A stretch of 64,000 nt of DNA from Actinomycetota bacterium (GCA_009698615.1 WLPU01000002.1:1-64000), one strand, 5' to 3'. Counted from the first letter of the stretch, positions 8,121 through 16,410 are shown. The notes: a model not told the origin generated them from the sequence alone. Translations and numbers: made by a program.

Positions 8121-9050
8121 ATGGCAGAGCAAGTTTGGCCTTCAACGCGCGAAGCAGACGGTCCCATGAAGAAATCAATCGCCCTGCTGTCAGCCCAAAA
8201 TATTCAATTCCGCGATGCGGATGGCCTGCCAGAATCTACTAAGCGTTTTGCTGATGGATCACGGTGGAAGATTGAGATTCCATCAGTCGAAGGTCCTTTA
8301 GCTTTCAAGGCGATTTTGGATGAAGCGCAAAAACGCAATATGAAATTTCACCGGATCTCGCAAGGCTCCGGCATCATGATGCAAACTGATGATGAAATTC
8401 AAGAAATGGTTGCACTTGGCGCAAAACATAATCTTGAGGTTTGCCTATTCGTCGGTCCGCGTGCTGCATGGGATATTGGCAAACAACCACTTTCCTCTGC
8501 TGGTGGAGTTGCTTCGCCAACACTTCGTGGGACTGATCAAGTGCGATATGCCGTCGAAGATGTTTTGCACGCATCTGAACTCGGCGTTCGTTCAGTCTTA
8601 GTTGGAGATATTGGATTACTCAAAGTTCTTGGACAGGCAAGACGCCTTGGAGACCTCCCCTCAGATTTCATTTTAAAAACTTCCGTGGCTATGCCTTGTA
8701 CGAACGCTGCGACTGCACAAACTATGGTTGAGCTCGGAGCCTCAACTCTCAATCTTGCGACTGACCTTTCGCTCCAACAGATTGCTGCAATCCGTGCACA
8801 AGTAGATATTCCAGTGGATGTATATGTAGAGGGTCCAGATGATTTCGGTGGCGTTGTGCGACATTATGAAGTTCCAGACTTGGTACGGGTCGCCGCACCT
8901 GTCTACTTAAAGTTCACCGTACGAAATTCTCCAGGCCTCTACCCTGCAGGAGGACATATTCAAAGTGTTGTTGAATCAACAGGTCGCGAACGTGTAAGAC
9001 GGGCAGCAATCGGCCATTCCATGCTCACTCGCTACGGCTTCGAAAAGTAG
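8121..9050 (+). CDS. U32-peptidase-like TIM-barrel protein, function unknown
   Basis: A 309-residue protein that I place tentatively in the U32/TIM-barrel group. It shows repeated beta-alpha units such as GPLAFKAILDEAQKRN, LEVCLFVGPRAAWD, GVRSVLVGDIG and FILKTSVAMPCTNAATAQ, ending in GASTLNLATDL and VDVYVEGPDDFGG. Many so-called U32 proteins are not peptidases but act on small molecules or tRNA/cofactors, so I would not call it a protease. GGGAG precedes ATG 8121 by 5 nt. It is first in a tight operon (8-nt gap, 3-nt gap, 4-nt overlap) with an SDR, a small-molecule kinase and an enolase paralogue, so a metabolic enzyme role is likely. Confidence 0.6.
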   Translation: MAEQVWPSTREADGPMKKSIALLSAQNIQFRDADGLPESTKRFADGSRWKIEIPSVEGPLAFKAILDEAQKRNMKFHRISQGSGIMMQTDDEIQEMVALGAKHNLEVCLFVGPRAAWDIGKQPLSSAGGVASPTLRGTDQVRYAVEDVLHASELGVRSVLVGDIGLLKVLGQARRLGDLPSDFILKTSVAMPCTNAATAQTMVELGASTLNLATDLSLQQIAAIRAQVDIPVDVYVEGPDDFGGVVRHYEVPDLVRVAAPVYLKFTVRNSPGLYPAGGHIQSVVESTGRERVRRAAIGHSMLTRYGFEK

Positions 9051-9058
9051 CCCCGCAT

Positions 9059-9727
9059 ATGCCTCGCGTACTACTTTACGGTGCAACTGGCGCACTGGGT
9101 GGCGCAACCGTTGATGTTTATCGCTCTCACGGGTGGGAGGTCTTCCCCGTCGTTCGCAAGAGCTCGGGTTTAGAAAATGAAATCGTTCTCCCGCTCGTAA
9201 ATTTGAAGGATCCATTTGATGCCATAGTTTTTGCCCAAGGTGCCAACTACAACGGTGGGCTCATGACGGTCACCGACGAACAGATTAATGAACTCTTTGA
9301 AGCTAACGTCGGTTTTGTTGTGAAACAAATTCGCTACCTTGTGCAGAATGAATTGATAAAGAGAAAAGGAAAGATCGTTATTGTCAGCTCACTAGCTGAA
9401 CTCTTCACCCGCAAAGAAAAACTTGCCTATACGATTTCAAAAGCGGCCGTCGGTGGTCTAGTCCGCTCACTTGCAGTTGATCTCGGTAGATCGCATGAAA
9501 TTCTCGTAAACGCAATATTGCCGGGGGTAGTCGATTCACCTATGGTCAGGGCAACTCTTGGTGAGGAACAACTAGAACACATCATTGGATCCACTCCTAT
9601 CGGATCTCTTGTTACGCGCGTTGATGTAGGCAATAGCATTTATCTTCTAGGCAGTGAACTCAATACTGGCATTTCTGGCGTGAGTGTTCTAGTGGATAAC
9701 GCGCATTCTGTGACTTATCTTCCCTAG
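9059..9727 (+). CDS. Short-chain dehydrogenase/reductase, compact (SDR)
   Basis: A 222-residue SDR. The cofactor motif is GATGALGGA near residue 8, AQGANYNGG occupies the NNAG position, the catalytic Ser is in IVIVSSLAE and the Tyr-Lys pair is in YTISKAAVGG. It is shorter than usual SDRs (about 250) because the segment after the first beta-strand is condensed. It follows the U32-like gene by 8 nt and precedes the kinase by 3 nt. In this operon it would interconvert a hydroxyl and a carbonyl on the pathway intermediate; the substrate is unknown. Confidence 0.85.
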   Translation: MPRVLLYGATGALGGATVDVYRSHGWEVFPVVRKSSGLENEIVLPLVNLKDPFDAIVFAQGANYNGGLMTVTDEQINELFEANVGFVVKQIRYLVQNELIKRKGKIVIVSSLAELFTRKEKLAYTISKAAVGGLVRSLAVDLGRSHEILVNAILPGVVDSPMVRATLGEEQLEHIIGSTPIGSLVTRVDVGNSIYLLGSELNTGISGVSVLVDNAHSVTYLP

Positions 9728-9730
9728 GCC

Positions 9731-10717
9731 ATGACTCAAGCACTTCTTGATGAAAACACGGTAGTTGCTTATCTTCAAGAGCGCGGAATCTTTACAATTA
9801 ACGCGCATCCAACGGTTGAAATTCTCACCGGCGGAGTTTCTAATGTTGTGCTCGCCGTTTCCGCAGAAGGTAAAGATTTGGTACTCAAGCAAGCACTCCC
9901 CGCACTTAAAGTGAAAGCAACCTGGGTGGTTGAACAACGGCGCGCACTAGTTGAAGCTAAAGCCATCGAGGTTTTATCGCCAATGACACCTCGCAATGTT
10001 CCACAACTCTACGATGTTGATGCCGATAGATTCGTACTACTTATTGAGCGCATTCCAGATACCAGCAATTGGAAAGAGGATCTTTTGGGTGGAGTGATCC
10101 GGTCAGAAATTGCTGCCTCATTAGGAACAATTCTTGGGGTATGGCATCGAATTTCTTCCGAAAATTCCGCAACTCTTGGAGAATTTGAAGAAGATTCTCT
10201 TTTTGAGCAGCTACGCATCAATCCCTTTTATCGCAGTTTGGTCTTGGTACATCCTTCTGTGGCCCCACGGATTACCTCCCTGATCGAGGAGTTAGAAGGT
10301 TTGAAAACAAGTCTTGTCCATGGAGATTTTTCTCCGAAAAACATACTGGTTGCCAGCGATGGCCACCCCATCGTTCTTGATTTCGAAACAGCGCATACTG
10401 GAAATCCTGTCTTTGATTTAGCATTCCTGTTAGGGCACCTACTGTGTAAGCAAGAGTATTTCCAAGGCAACCGAGAAAAGAGAGCTCTTGCAGAGTGCGC
10501 CAGAGTTTTTCTTGACGCTTATGAAAAATCTTTAGGCGCTGAAGCAGATCGACATCTTGCATGGCATGTCGCCACCATCGCACTTGCACGTATTGATGGT
10601 GTCTCTCCAGTGAACTACCTCGACCAACAGGGCCAAGAGGCGGTTCGCGATCGCGCCCTAGGCATTCTTCGGGCACATATAGCTCCGAGCATCAGTGAAG
10701 TATTCTTGCAATCATGA
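9731..10717 (+). CDS. Phosphotransferase of the APH / methylthioribose-kinase-like fold
   Basis: A 328-residue small-molecule kinase with the protein-kinase-like fold of choline, aminoglycoside and 5-methylthioribose kinases. A Gly-containing loop TGGVSNVVL (33-41) is followed by the ATP-binding Lys53 in LVLKQALP, a sequence typical of MtnK. The catalytic loop is VHGDFSPKNIL (Asp199, Asn204) and the metal-binding Asp217 is in LDFE. MtnK-like features suggest phosphorylation of a sugar or polyol hydroxyl, but no other methionine-salvage gene is in the window. Its stop overlaps the enolase-paralogue start by 4 nt, so kinase and lyase are probably made together and may act in sequence. Confidence 0.78.
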   Translation: MTQALLDENTVVAYLQERGIFTINAHPTVEILTGGVSNVVLAVSAEGKDLVLKQALPALKVKATWVVEQRRALVEAKAIEVLSPMTPRNVPQLYDVDADRFVLLIERIPDTSNWKEDLLGGVIRSEIAASLGTILGVWHRISSENSATLGEFEEDSLFEQLRINPFYRSLVLVHPSVAPRITSLIEELEGLKTSLVHGDFSPKNILVASDGHPIVLDFETAHTGNPVFDLAFLLGHLLCKQEYFQGNREKRALAECARVFLDAYEKSLGAEADRHLAWHVATIALARIDGVSPVNYLDQQGQEAVRDRALGILRAHIAPSISEVFLQS

Positions 10718-11988
10718 CGGCCACCATAACCAATGTCAGTGGGTTACAAGTTTTGGATTCGCGAGGTCGCCCTACGGTTTGCGCCCTAATCACACTCAGC
10801 GATCAGAGTGTTCACAAAGTAACTGTTCCATCCGGTGCTTCAACTGGCAGACATGAAGCGCTAGAACTTCGAGATACGAACTCACAACGCGCCGAAAAAT
10901 TTTATTCTGGCAAAAGCGTCTCATTGGCTGTATCGCATATCAATGAACTCATCGCTCCCACGATGATTGGACTTGTCCCTGACGTTGCAACTATCGATCA
11001 GATTATGATTCAACTAGATCCAACCCCTCGACATGAAAAATTGGGAGCAAACGCAACTCTTGCCGTTTCATTAGCCACCCTTAAGGCAGGCGCCCATTCT
11101 CATCGCCAATCCATAGCCAGATATTTGCAACCCACTGGGAAACTGCAATTGCCAATGCCTATGGTCAACATACTTTCCGGTGGTGCGCACGCAAATGGCG
11201 CTTTGGATATCCAAGATGTACTTGTGATTCCTCATGGTGCAACGAGCTTTTCACAAGCCTTGTCATGGGTGGTTGCAATCCGAGAAAGTGCAGCTAAGCG
11301 AGGGGCGGAGCAAGGGTTTACAACAAACTTGGTGGCAGATGAAGGTGGTTTGGGAATCCCGTTTGCATCCTCCGCGAAAGCCTGCGAATTCGTTGCTCAA
11401 TGCATCGAATCTGTAGGACTCACTGCCGGCCACGAAGTTTCCATAGCGTTAGATATTGCCGCAACTCAATTTTTCAATGACGGACAGTACGTTTCTCGCA
11501 ATTCTGGTAAAACTTTCACGTCGGAACAATGGAGCCAGCAACTTTTAGAGCTTCTGGATCAGGCTCCAATTATTTCAATTGAGGATCCCTTTGCCGAAGA
11601 TGACTGGGCGGCTTGGAAATCTTTTATGACTCAACTTCCGCGCAGCATTGCCGTTGTGGGAGACGATCTTTTTACAACCAATGCAGCGAGGCTTGCCCAA
11701 GGCATTCAGGAAAAAAGTGCAAATTCAATTCTGATTAAGCCCAATCAAAATGGCCTTGTCAGCTCAACATTTGATGTCCTCTCCCGAGCCAAGATGAGCA
11801 ACTTTGCAACCATCGTGTCGGCGCGTTCGGGTGAAAGTGAAGATACCTGGTTGGCCGATATCGCAACGGGGTGGTCTGCTGGACAAATAAAGGTCGGTTC
11901 AACTCATGGTTCTGAAAGAACCGCGAAATGGAATCGCTTACTTGAACTAGAACACAGCGACGAAACGGTGTTCACCAATCCGTTCTAA
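10714..11988 (+). CDS. Divergent enolase paralogue
   Basis: A 424-residue full-length enolase-fold protein (LDSRGRPTV, SGASTGRHEALELRD, ANATLAVSLA, SIEDPFAEDDW, VGDDLF, IKPNQNG, GQIKVGS). The magnesium ligands (Asp247, Glu290, Asp317) and the general acid/base pair (Glu210, Lys342) are kept, as are Lys393, Arg371, Ser372 and His159. However, yeast enolase Glu168 is Asp168 here and His373 is Ala370 (SARSGESED instead of SHRSGETED). Both positions matter for normal enolase activity. Together with its place after a sugar-type kinase, this points to a changed substrate, perhaps dehydration of another phosphorylated hydroxy acid (inference). The glycolytic enolase is not in this window. Confidence 0.85.
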   Translation: MTATITNVSGLQVLDSRGRPTVCALITLSDQSVHKVTVPSGASTGRHEALELRDTNSQRAEKFYSGKSVSLAVSHINELIAPTMIGLVPDVATIDQIMIQLDPTPRHEKLGANATLAVSLATLKAGAHSHRQSIARYLQPTGKLQLPMPMVNILSGGAHANGALDIQDVLVIPHGATSFSQALSWVVAIRESAAKRGAEQGFTTNLVADEGGLGIPFASSAKACEFVAQCIESVGLTAGHEVSIALDIAATQFFNDGQYVSRNSGKTFTSEQWSQQLLELLDQAPIISIEDPFAEDDWAAWKSFMTQLPRSIAVVGDDLFTTNAARLAQGIQEKSANSILIKPNQNGLVSSTFDVLSRAKMSNFATIVSARSGESEDTWLADIATGWSAGQIKVGSTHGSERTAKWNRLLELEHSDETVFTNPF

Positions 11989-12000
11989 AAATCAATGGCT

Positions 12001-12846
12001 CTAGGCGTTAATTACCTTGGAACGGATCGTGCCAATACCGTCAATACCAGTTTCAACAACTTCGCCACCCAGAAGGTATTTGGTTGGTTTTGATCCCATC
12101 CCTACCCCTTGTGGTGTTCCGGTGTTGATGATGTCGCCTGCTTTGAGTTCCATAAATTGGCTGATGTACCAGATGCAATGGTCGATACCAAAAATCATGT
12201 CTGAGGTTCGTGAATCTTGACGTTTTTCTCCGCTGACGGTGCACCAGAGTTGAATATCTGTCGGGTCGAGCGAATCTTCAGTAACGATCCAAGGTCCCAT
12301 GGGATTAAAAGATGGGAAGGATTTACCCTTAACCCACTGTCCGCTACGTTCGATCTGCCAATATCTTTCGGAAACATCTTGTGAAATTGTGTAACCCAAG
12401 ATGTGTTTGCGCGCATCTTCGGGAGATTTCAAATAGAGCGCGTTCTTGCCTATGACAACGCAGATTTCTACTTCGTAATCTGTCTTGAGCGAGCCAGGTG
12501 GAACCACAATGTCATCAAAGCCACCAATGACTGTATCTGGAGCTTTCATGAAAACAACAGGTTCGGTTGGCGGTGTGGCGCCAGTTTCAATAGCGTGTTG
12601 GGCGTAATTGAGTCCAACGCAGATCACTTTAGTTGGACGCGCTACTGGCGATCCCAAACGATAATCAGCGATCGCAACTTTTGGACGGGTTGATAAATCC
12701 AGAGCCCGAACTTTATCCAGTGCCCCGTTCTCTAAAGAAGTACGGTTCCAATCTCCAATGACGTCATCGACGAATACGGCCTCTGTATCACTCACAATCA
12801 CAGCAGCGCGCTCTTTTTCGAAAGCTCCAAGTCTGGCTAAACGCAT
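12001..12846 (-). CDS. Fumarylacetoacetate hydrolase (FAH)-family enzyme
   Basis: A 281-residue FAH-fold enzyme. It has the family's metal-site pattern in DYEVEICVVIG (about residues 123-133), FNPMGPWIVT, SRTSDMIFGI and INTGTPQGVGMG. The family includes 2,4-diketo-3-deoxy-sugar-acid hydrolases, 2-keto-3-deoxy-pentonate dehydratases, ureidoglycolate lyase and homoprotocatechuate isomerases. The nearest-looking group is the sugar-acid hydrolase or dehydratase type, but the sequence alone does not decide it. It follows the aldehyde dehydrogenase gene by 4 nt. The pairing with a 2-oxoglutarate-semialdehyde-type dehydrogenase suggests breakdown of a 2-keto-3-deoxy sugar acid. AAAGGAAA precedes the start. 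Confidence 0.85.
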   Translation of the reverse strand: MRLARLGAFEKERAAVIVSDTEAVFVDDVIGDWNRTSLENGALDKVRALDLSTRPKVAIADYRLGSPVARPTKVICVGLNYAQHAIETGATPPTEPVVFMKAPDTVIGGFDDIVVPPGSLKTDYEVEICVVIGKNALYLKSPEDARKHILGYTISQDVSERYWQIERSGQWVKGKSFPSFNPMGPWIVTEDSLDPTDIQLWCTVSGEKRQDSRTSDMIFGIDHCIWYISQFMELKAGDIINTGTPQGVGMGSKPTKYLLGGEVVETGIDGIGTIRSKVINA

Positions 12847-12850
12847 GGGA

Positions 12851-14317
12851 CTAGTTTCCTTTCACTGGTTCGGAAGTTACAGCTTTATATAGAGCATCAG
12901 GTAGACCCTGAAAGGTTACAGGCCGAAGGAAGCGTGATATCGCATGCACGCCAACGGAAGTATGCAAAACCGATGTTGCCGCTGGGTAGGGACCGCCATG
13001 ATGTTGACCGGCCGTCACTGCGACACCTGTCGGCCAAGCATTCAACACAACTCGGCCGCAATTGCCTGCTAACAAATTGAGGATGCCGGGAAGTTGAGAA
13101 TCATCTTTCGATGCAAAGACTGCTCCTACGAGGGCTCCTTCAAGTTTGGCCACAATTGAATTGAGCTCTTGAAGATTCTTGTAAGTCACGATAATTCCAG
13201 TTGGACCAAAACATTCCTCCGCCAACTCCTCTGGCTTCACTTTCGCTGCCATGAGAACAAAAACTTCAGGGGTGGAGAAGAATCCTTCACCTGGAGCGCT
13301 CTTGCCAGCATATTGAAGTGGTTTTGTGGAACTACGAACATGGTCGCGGTTTTTATCGTGCAGCGACTGCGTTAATTCGCTCAGGAATGGAGATGCTTCT
13401 CTAGTTGCAAGGTTTTCCTTAACGTGAGTGAGAAACTCATCGCTTTCTGGAACAAAGAGCAAACTGGGGTTTGTGCAAAATTGGCCGTTACCTAAAAGCA
13501 AAGAATCAAGATATCCAGTAGCCAACGCTGCCACATCAGTGAGCGCGCTTTGTAAAACTACAACTGGATTAACGCTTCCGAGCTCTCCATAAAATGGAAT
13601 TGGGTTGGGGCGAGACTGCGCAATATCAAATAGAGCACGTCCGCCGGATCGAGATCCAGTAAATGCACCGGCGCTTACTCGTGGATCGGTAAGGGCAACA
13701 GTTCCAAACTGGCGACCATGTCCCAATGCGATAAGGCCAGCAGGTGCGCCAGATTTCTTCAGGGCGTCCATAGCAATCTCATAAGAAAGTTGGGATGTTT
13801 GTGGGTGTGCCGAATGTGCCTTGATGACGACAGCGCATCCTGCTGCTAAAGCCGAAGCCGTATCTCCACCCAGAACGCTAAATGCGAAGGGAAAATTACT
13901 CGCGCCAAAGACTGTGACAACTCCGATGGGACGTTTGGTGCGCAGAAAATTTGGGTGACCTTGCGGTGGGGCGCCTTCTACAGCGCTATCAAGCTCTGGG
14001 GCAAAGAATCCTTCCTTGGACGCCGCATCTGCTAAAAGTCTTAATTGAAAAGTTGTACGGGCAACTTCGCCGGTGAGGCGAACTTTTCCTAAACCAGTTT
14101 CTTGATCTGCGATCTCCACAAGTTCTGTTGCTTGGGAATCAATCAAATCTGCAACAAGATGTAGCGTTTCGGCGCGCTTGTGCGCACTCATCGCCCCCCA
14201 AATTTTCTGAGCAGCCACTGCAGCAGTGATCATGTGAACTGTCTCTTGATCGCTAGTTACTTCAAAGGTGCGACCGAAGGCGGTAGCCGTGCGAGGGTTA
14301 ATTGATTGAATTGACAT
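12851..14317 (-). CDS. Aldehyde dehydrogenase, 2,5-dioxovalerate (2-oxoglutarate semialdehyde) type
   Basis: A 488-residue NAD(P)+-dependent aldehyde dehydrogenase. The cofactor region has VTVFGASNFPFAFSVLGGD, the catalytic Glu is in GELGSVNPV and the catalytic Cys in GNGQFCTNP. GGPYPAATS near the C terminus is typical of the subgroup that oxidises 2-oxoglutarate semialdehyde to 2-oxoglutarate in oxidative pentose or sugar-acid pathways. ATG 14317 is preferred over a frame start 30 nt upstream because AAAAGG lies 5-6 nt before it. It sits third in a leftward operon: crotonase, SDR, this gene, FAH enzyme. Confidence 0.88.
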   Translation of the reverse strand: MSIQSINPRTATAFGRTFEVTSDQETVHMITAAVAAQKIWGAMSAHKRAETLHLVADLIDSQATELVEIADQETGLGKVRLTGEVARTTFQLRLLADAASKEGFFAPELDSAVEGAPPQGHPNFLRTKRPIGVVTVFGASNFPFAFSVLGGDTASALAAGCAVVIKAHSAHPQTSQLSYEIAMDALKKSGAPAGLIALGHGRQFGTVALTDPRVSAGAFTGSRSGGRALFDIAQSRPNPIPFYGELGSVNPVVVLQSALTDVAALATGYLDSLLLGNGQFCTNPSLLFVPESDEFLTHVKENLATREASPFLSELTQSLHDKNRDHVRSSTKPLQYAGKSAPGEGFFSTPEVFVLMAAKVKPEELAEECFGPTGIIVTYKNLQELNSIVAKLEGALVGAVFASKDDSQLPGILNLLAGNCGRVVLNAWPTGVAVTAGQHHGGPYPAATSVLHTSVGVHAISRFLRPVTFQGLPDALYKAVTSEPVKGN

Positions 14318-14349
14318 TTTTTCCTTTTCTCGTTCTTGAGACCGCAATC

Positions 14350-15180
14350 CTAATCTAGAAAGAAATCTTCCAAGAAATCGGTCGTTCCGGGCACGACTGA
14401 GTAGTGGTCGAGGTCAGTGATTCCTTCAGCGGCTAGGACTTGCTCATCAATGAAGAAGTTCCCGGTGCATTCGCCAGCTGGCCGCCCCAGAATCAGGTAA
14501 GCCGAATCTGCCAAAATTTCAGGTCGTCGGCAGGCCGCGGTATCGACTCCAGGAATCATGGCTAGAGCCGCGGTATCTATCGCGGTACGGGGCCATAACG
14601 CATTGACAGCAATTCCATCTCTTTTGAACTCTTCAGACATTCCCAGAACACACATACTCATGCCGTATTTAGCCATCGTGTACGCCACGTGATTTTTGAA
14701 CCATTTAGGTTTCATCGACAACGGTGGCGAAAGATTGAGAATGTGAGGATTGCGCCCTGCTTTGCCCGACTCTCGAAGGTAGGGCAAGGCTGCTTGAGAT
14801 GTAAGGAATGTGCCTCGAACGTTGACATCGAACATAAGATCAAAACGCTTGGCCGGGGTTGCATCAGTGCGGGTCAAATTGATCGCACTTGCGTTGTTGA
14901 TGAGAATATCAATCCCACCAAACTCGCTGGCGGCTTTCTCAACTGCTGATGCAATCTGCATCTCATTTCGCAAATCGCATTGAAGCGGTAGTGAAACTCC
15001 ACCTGCGGCGGTAATTTCTTCTGCCGCGGTAAAAATCGTTCCGGGCAATTTCGGATTTACTTCAACGGTTTTGGCTGCGATGGCAACAAGGGCTCCGTCA
15101 CGAGCAGCGCGAAGTGCGATAGCCAAACCAATCCCCCGCGAACCACCCGTGATAAAGATTTTTTTACCGTGCAATGTCAT
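14350..15180 (-). CDS. SDR of the HSDL2-like type
   Basis: A 276-residue SDR with GGSRGIGLAIA at residues 12-22, NNASAINL in the NNAG position, and the catalytic Ser and Tyr-Lys in HILNLSPP and YTMAKYGMS. The LNLSPP segment and the WPRTAIDTAA region resemble hydroxysteroid-dehydrogenase-like-2 proteins, which act on peroxisomal or bacterial hydroxyacyl or isoprenoid substrates; the true substrate is unknown. Its start overlaps the crotonase stop by 4 nt, which couples the two and suggests they work on the same acyl or carbonyl intermediate. The aldehyde dehydrogenase start lies 32 nt downstream of its stop. Confidence 0.85.
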   Translation of the reverse strand: MTLHGKKIFITGGSRGIGLAIALRAARDGALVAIAAKTVEVNPKLPGTIFTAAEEITAAGGVSLPLQCDLRNEMQIASAVEKAASEFGGIDILINNASAINLTRTDATPAKRFDLMFDVNVRGTFLTSQAALPYLRESGKAGRNPHILNLSPPLSMKPKWFKNHVAYTMAKYGMSMCVLGMSEEFKRDGIAVNALWPRTAIDTAALAMIPGVDTAACRRPEILADSAYLILGRPAGECTGNFFIDEQVLAAEGITDLDHYSVVPGTTDFLEDFFLD

Positions 15181-15923
15181 GACTTACCTCGAGTCTCCAT
15201 AAATTTCGCAAATGCTTGCATCGCTTCGTCAGAACCAAGTGCCATCCGAAAAAGTTCGCCCTCAACGTCCATGACGGCGCTCACCGCCTCATGAGATCGA
15301 CTCTTCAGAAGAGCTTTGGTATTAATAACTGCAGTCGGTGGTTGATTGGCAATTTTCTTTGCCAGGGTCATTGCCTCTTGGAGCGCTTCGTCGGTGACGG
15401 TAGATACCAGACCCATCTCTTTGGCTTCATCGGCGCTGAAACTTTCGCCAGTAAGAAAAATCTTTGCAGCCCTTTGATAACCAACCAACTGCGGAAAGAG
15501 GTAGCTAGACCCTGCTTCAGGTACGAGCCCCAATGAGACAAAGGGCATTGAAAATCTCGCACTTGGCGTTGCAAGTACGACATCGCAATGTAACAACATC
15601 GTTGTGCCGATTCCTACCGCATTACCTTGCACTACGGCAATGAGTGGCTTTGGAAAATTATGAAGTTGCTGTAAGAAAACAAATCCTTCCGACTCAGGGC
15701 CAGTCGGCGGCGCATCTACGAAATCAAAAATATCGTTCCCAGCAGTAAAGTTTGATCCTTGTGCAGTCAGGACGACAACCCGGATTCCAAAATCTCCTGC
15801 GGCTTCTTTCATATGGCCAGAGAGCTCTGTGTACATTGCTCGCGTGATGGCATTCATCTTGAGAGCGCGATTGAGGGTGAGAGTAAGGACGCCCCCCTCG
15901 CTACTAGCCAATACTTCGCTCAT
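15177..15923 (-). CDS. Enoyl-CoA hydratase/isomerase family protein (isomerase-like active site)
   Basis: A 248-residue crotonase-fold enzyme acting on acyl-CoA thioesters. The oxyanion-hole segments are TAGNDIFDF and GNAVGIGTTM. In the active site the first catalytic Glu of hydratases (usually PEI/PEV) is replaced by Phe in SMPFVSLG, while the second Glu is kept in GLVPEAGSS. This single-Glu arrangement is typical of delta3,delta2-enoyl-CoA isomerases. It is first in a leftward operon of four genes. TAGGAT 6 nt before ATG 15923 implies a leaderless mRNA. A 76-nt divergent region separates it from the LuxR-type gene. Confidence 0.86.
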   Translation of the reverse strand: MSEVLASSEGGVLTLTLNRALKMNAITRAMYTELSGHMKEAAGDFGIRVVVLTAQGSNFTAGNDIFDFVDAPPTGPESEGFVFLQQLHNFPKPLIAVVQGNAVGIGTTMLLHCDVVLATPSARFSMPFVSLGLVPEAGSSYLFPQLVGYQRAAKIFLTGESFSADEAKEMGLVSTVTDEALQEAMTLAKKIANQPPTAVINTKALLKSRSHEAVSAVMDVEGELFRMALGSDEAMQAFAKFMETRGKS

Positions 15924-15929
15924 TGGTTA

Positions 15930-15935
15930 ATCCTA
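15930..15935 (-). promoter_or_regulatory. -10 box of the crotonase operon, leaderless type
   Basis: TAGGAT on the minus strand lies 6 nt before ATG 15923. The GTTTAAAC palindrome at 15941-15948 falls in the -10/-35 spacer and might serve as an operator. Confidence 0.5.
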
Positions 15936-15999
15936 AGGGTGTTTAAACCCCTGGGAATGTAGGACAATAGAGCCCTAGGCGGAGAGGCCCGGGTCACTT

Positions 16000-16317
16000 A
16001 TGGCTAGAGATATCACGATTGCTACACGGGATTTAACGCCCTTTGAACGCTTAGTCATGGATCTGATGTGTCAGGGAAAATCGAATTCGTCGATCGCGCG
16101 TGACACCGCTCATACAGAAAAAGTTGTTGAAAATACTGTTAGCAGGACAGCAAAGGCATTTGGAATTAAAGCCGATGGTGATACCAACCTTCGCGTTCTT
16201 CTAGCCCTTGCCTACAGAGCGAGCTACGGGGATAAAGCATTTGACGCCCTCGCAGTCCCCTGCTCTCATTTCGAACTTGGTCCTGATGGACAACCTATTT
16301 GTGGGCGTCATATTTAG
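16000..16317 (+). CDS. Stand-alone LuxR-type helix-turn-helix protein
   Basis: A 105-residue protein that is almost only a GerE/LuxR DNA-binding domain. LTPFERLVMDLMCQGKSN leads into the helix-turn-helix SIARDTAHTEKVVENTVSR, then a C-terminal extension with CSHFELGPDGQPICG. It has no receiver or ligand domain, so it probably binds DNA constitutively or answers to its level or a partner. The two cysteines in the tail might bind metal. The start is uncertain because no good ribosome-binding site or -10 box sits at the usual distance. The next gene downstream has a hairpin next to its ribosome-binding site that could be a target. No specific function is recognised. Confidence 0.75.
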   Translation: MARDITIATRDLTPFERLVMDLMCQGKSNSSIARDTAHTEKVVENTVSRTAKAFGIKADGDTNLRVLLALAYRASYGDKAFDALAVPCSHFELGPDGQPICGRHI

Positions 16318-16410
16318 TGACTGAGATTACTTCTTAATATAGATCACAGTTAGTGAAGGGTTAGCACTCGACTTTTTACTGTTCTGCTTTGGTTACAGCC
16401 ATACCCTTTC

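Noticed and set aside
9731-10717. Calling the kinase MtnK outright
   Set aside because: The KQALP and HGD motifs fit, but no mtnA, mtnB or other methionine-salvage gene accompanies it and the operon partners differ.
16361-16369. TTAGCACTC, resembling half of a CIRCE/HrcA operator
   Set aside because: The second half GAGTGCTAA is not found at the required 9-nt spacing, and the gene downstream is not a chaperone.
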